From Firmicutes bacterium UBA7709 (lineage in GTDB: Bacteria; Bacillota_A; Clostridia; Peptostreptococcales; Anaerovoracaceae): a stretch of DNA of 6,576 bases. The position numbers and the translations under genes were made by a program. The notes under the pieces are model-generated. The model worked only from the letters and a program-made list of their open reading frames with translations. It had not been told where the DNA came from and ran no database searches. Positions within the stretch are counted from its first letter, which is position 1, and each line of letters opens with the position of its first letter. Location: assembly GCA_002482405.1 (NCBI GenBank), contig DLFX01000196.1, positions 19,547 through 26,122 of the forward strand. The letters run 5' to 3'. Positions 6,144-6,576 of this stretch are shown here, piece by piece.

Positions 6144-6576
6144 TTACTGTAATAACTGAAGTACGCTTTGAGGCTGTGCGTTTGCCTGGGCAAGCATAGC
6201 CTGAGCAGCCTGAGTCAAAATATTATTCTTAGTGAACTCCATCATTTCCTTGGCCATATCCACGTCTCTGATTCTGGATTCGGCCGCGCTGAGGTTTTCA
6301 GAGGATGTTCCCAGATTGTTGATGGTGTGTTCCAGTCTGTTCTGCATCGCTCCGAGCTTTGCTCTTGTGTCGGACACTGTTTTAATCGCGGTGTCTATAG
6401 TCTTGATAGAGTTGCTTGCTCCTGCTGATCCTGTCCGAGTTGAAAGATTAACTTTAGATTTGTCTACGCCCAGAGCTGTGGCGGACATTTTGCTGACTGA
6501 CAGGGATACGGTCTGGCCCGTATTTGCTCCGATCTGGAAGATCGCACCGCTTAAGCTTCCGGTCAGAAGTTTCTTT
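6144..6576 (-). CDS. Flagellin, C-terminal part, cut by the right edge of the window
   Basis: Flagellin is the secreted subunit of the flagellar filament. The visible 143 codons read leftward and end at TAA (6146-6144). They contain the late part of the protein: FQIGANTGQTVSLSVSKMSA at visible residues 13-32, a common block just before the C-terminal D1 segment. Next come the helical D1 stretch AIKTVSDTRAKLGAMQNRLE and the very conserved D0 end with SRIRDVDMAKEMMEFTKNN, finishing in SVLQLLQ. This pairs with the N-terminal flagellin domain outside the window. The D2/D3 surface region, where glycans are usually attached to Ser or Thr, is not visible, so glycosylation sites cannot be judged. The Met at 6488-6486 is internal and not a start. 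The gene (hag or fliC in other organisms) converges on the pse operon. It is likely the acceptor of pseudaminic acid, which is inference from position. Confidence 0.97.
   Translation of the reverse strand, partial: KKLLTGSLSGAIFQIGANTGQTVSLSVSKMSATALGVDKSKVNLSTRTGSAGASNSIKTIDTAIKTVSDTRAKLGAMQNRLEHTINNLGTSSENLSAAESRIRDVDMAKEMMEFTKNNILTQAAQAMLAQANAQPQSVLQLLQ

Noticed and set aside
6168..6428. Plus-strand open frame opposite flagellin
   Set aside because: It is antisense to the unmistakable flagellin C-terminus and is Cys-, Ser- and His-rich with no recognisable domain.

Overview
The window carries a complete set of genes for making CMP-pseudaminic acid, a nonulosonic acid sugar used to glycosylate flagellin. 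It is flanked by the end of a flagellin gene and by the start of a second, oppositely oriented flagellar-type transcription unit. The flagellin C-terminus is of the Gram-positive type. Together with strong purine-rich ribosome binding sites, frequent TTG and GTG starts, a sigma-A-like promoter and moderate GC content, this points to a motile member of the Bacillota, probably Clostridia or a related group. The species cannot be named from the sequence.

Layout. At positions 1-364 two genes read leftward: an 84-residue protein of unknown function (TTG start) and then the first 29 codons of a gene cut by the window edge, tentatively a Maf-type (DUF115) flagellin glycosyltransferase. Positions 365-547 form a divergent intergenic region. 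It has a good sigma-A-type promoter facing the pse genes, and its -35 box lies in an 11-bp palindrome that also gives a perfect TTGACA on the other strand. Positions 548-6035 hold six tightly packed rightward genes in the order pseB, pseF, pseG, pseH, pseI, pseC, with gaps of 1 to 31 bases. Positions 6036-6143 are noncoding and contain a perfect 13-bp hairpin that can terminate transcription from both sides. Positions 6144-6576 hold the leftward-reading C-terminal 143 codons of flagellin.

How the genes work together, from established knowledge of the pathway: PseB dehydrates and epimerises UDP-GlcNAc, PseC transaminates the 4-keto product, PseH N-acetylates it, PseG removes UDP, PseI condenses the free sugar with phosphoenolpyruvate to give pseudaminic acid, and PseF activates it with CTP. 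The CMP-sugar would then be placed on flagellin by a Maf-type transferase. All six enzymes are present, look intact and keep the key residues I can recognise. The pathway itself is well known. The less ordinary points are the gene order (pseC last, far from pseB), the AT-richer pseG-pseH segment, the unknown 84-residue protein, and the palindromic divergent promoter region.
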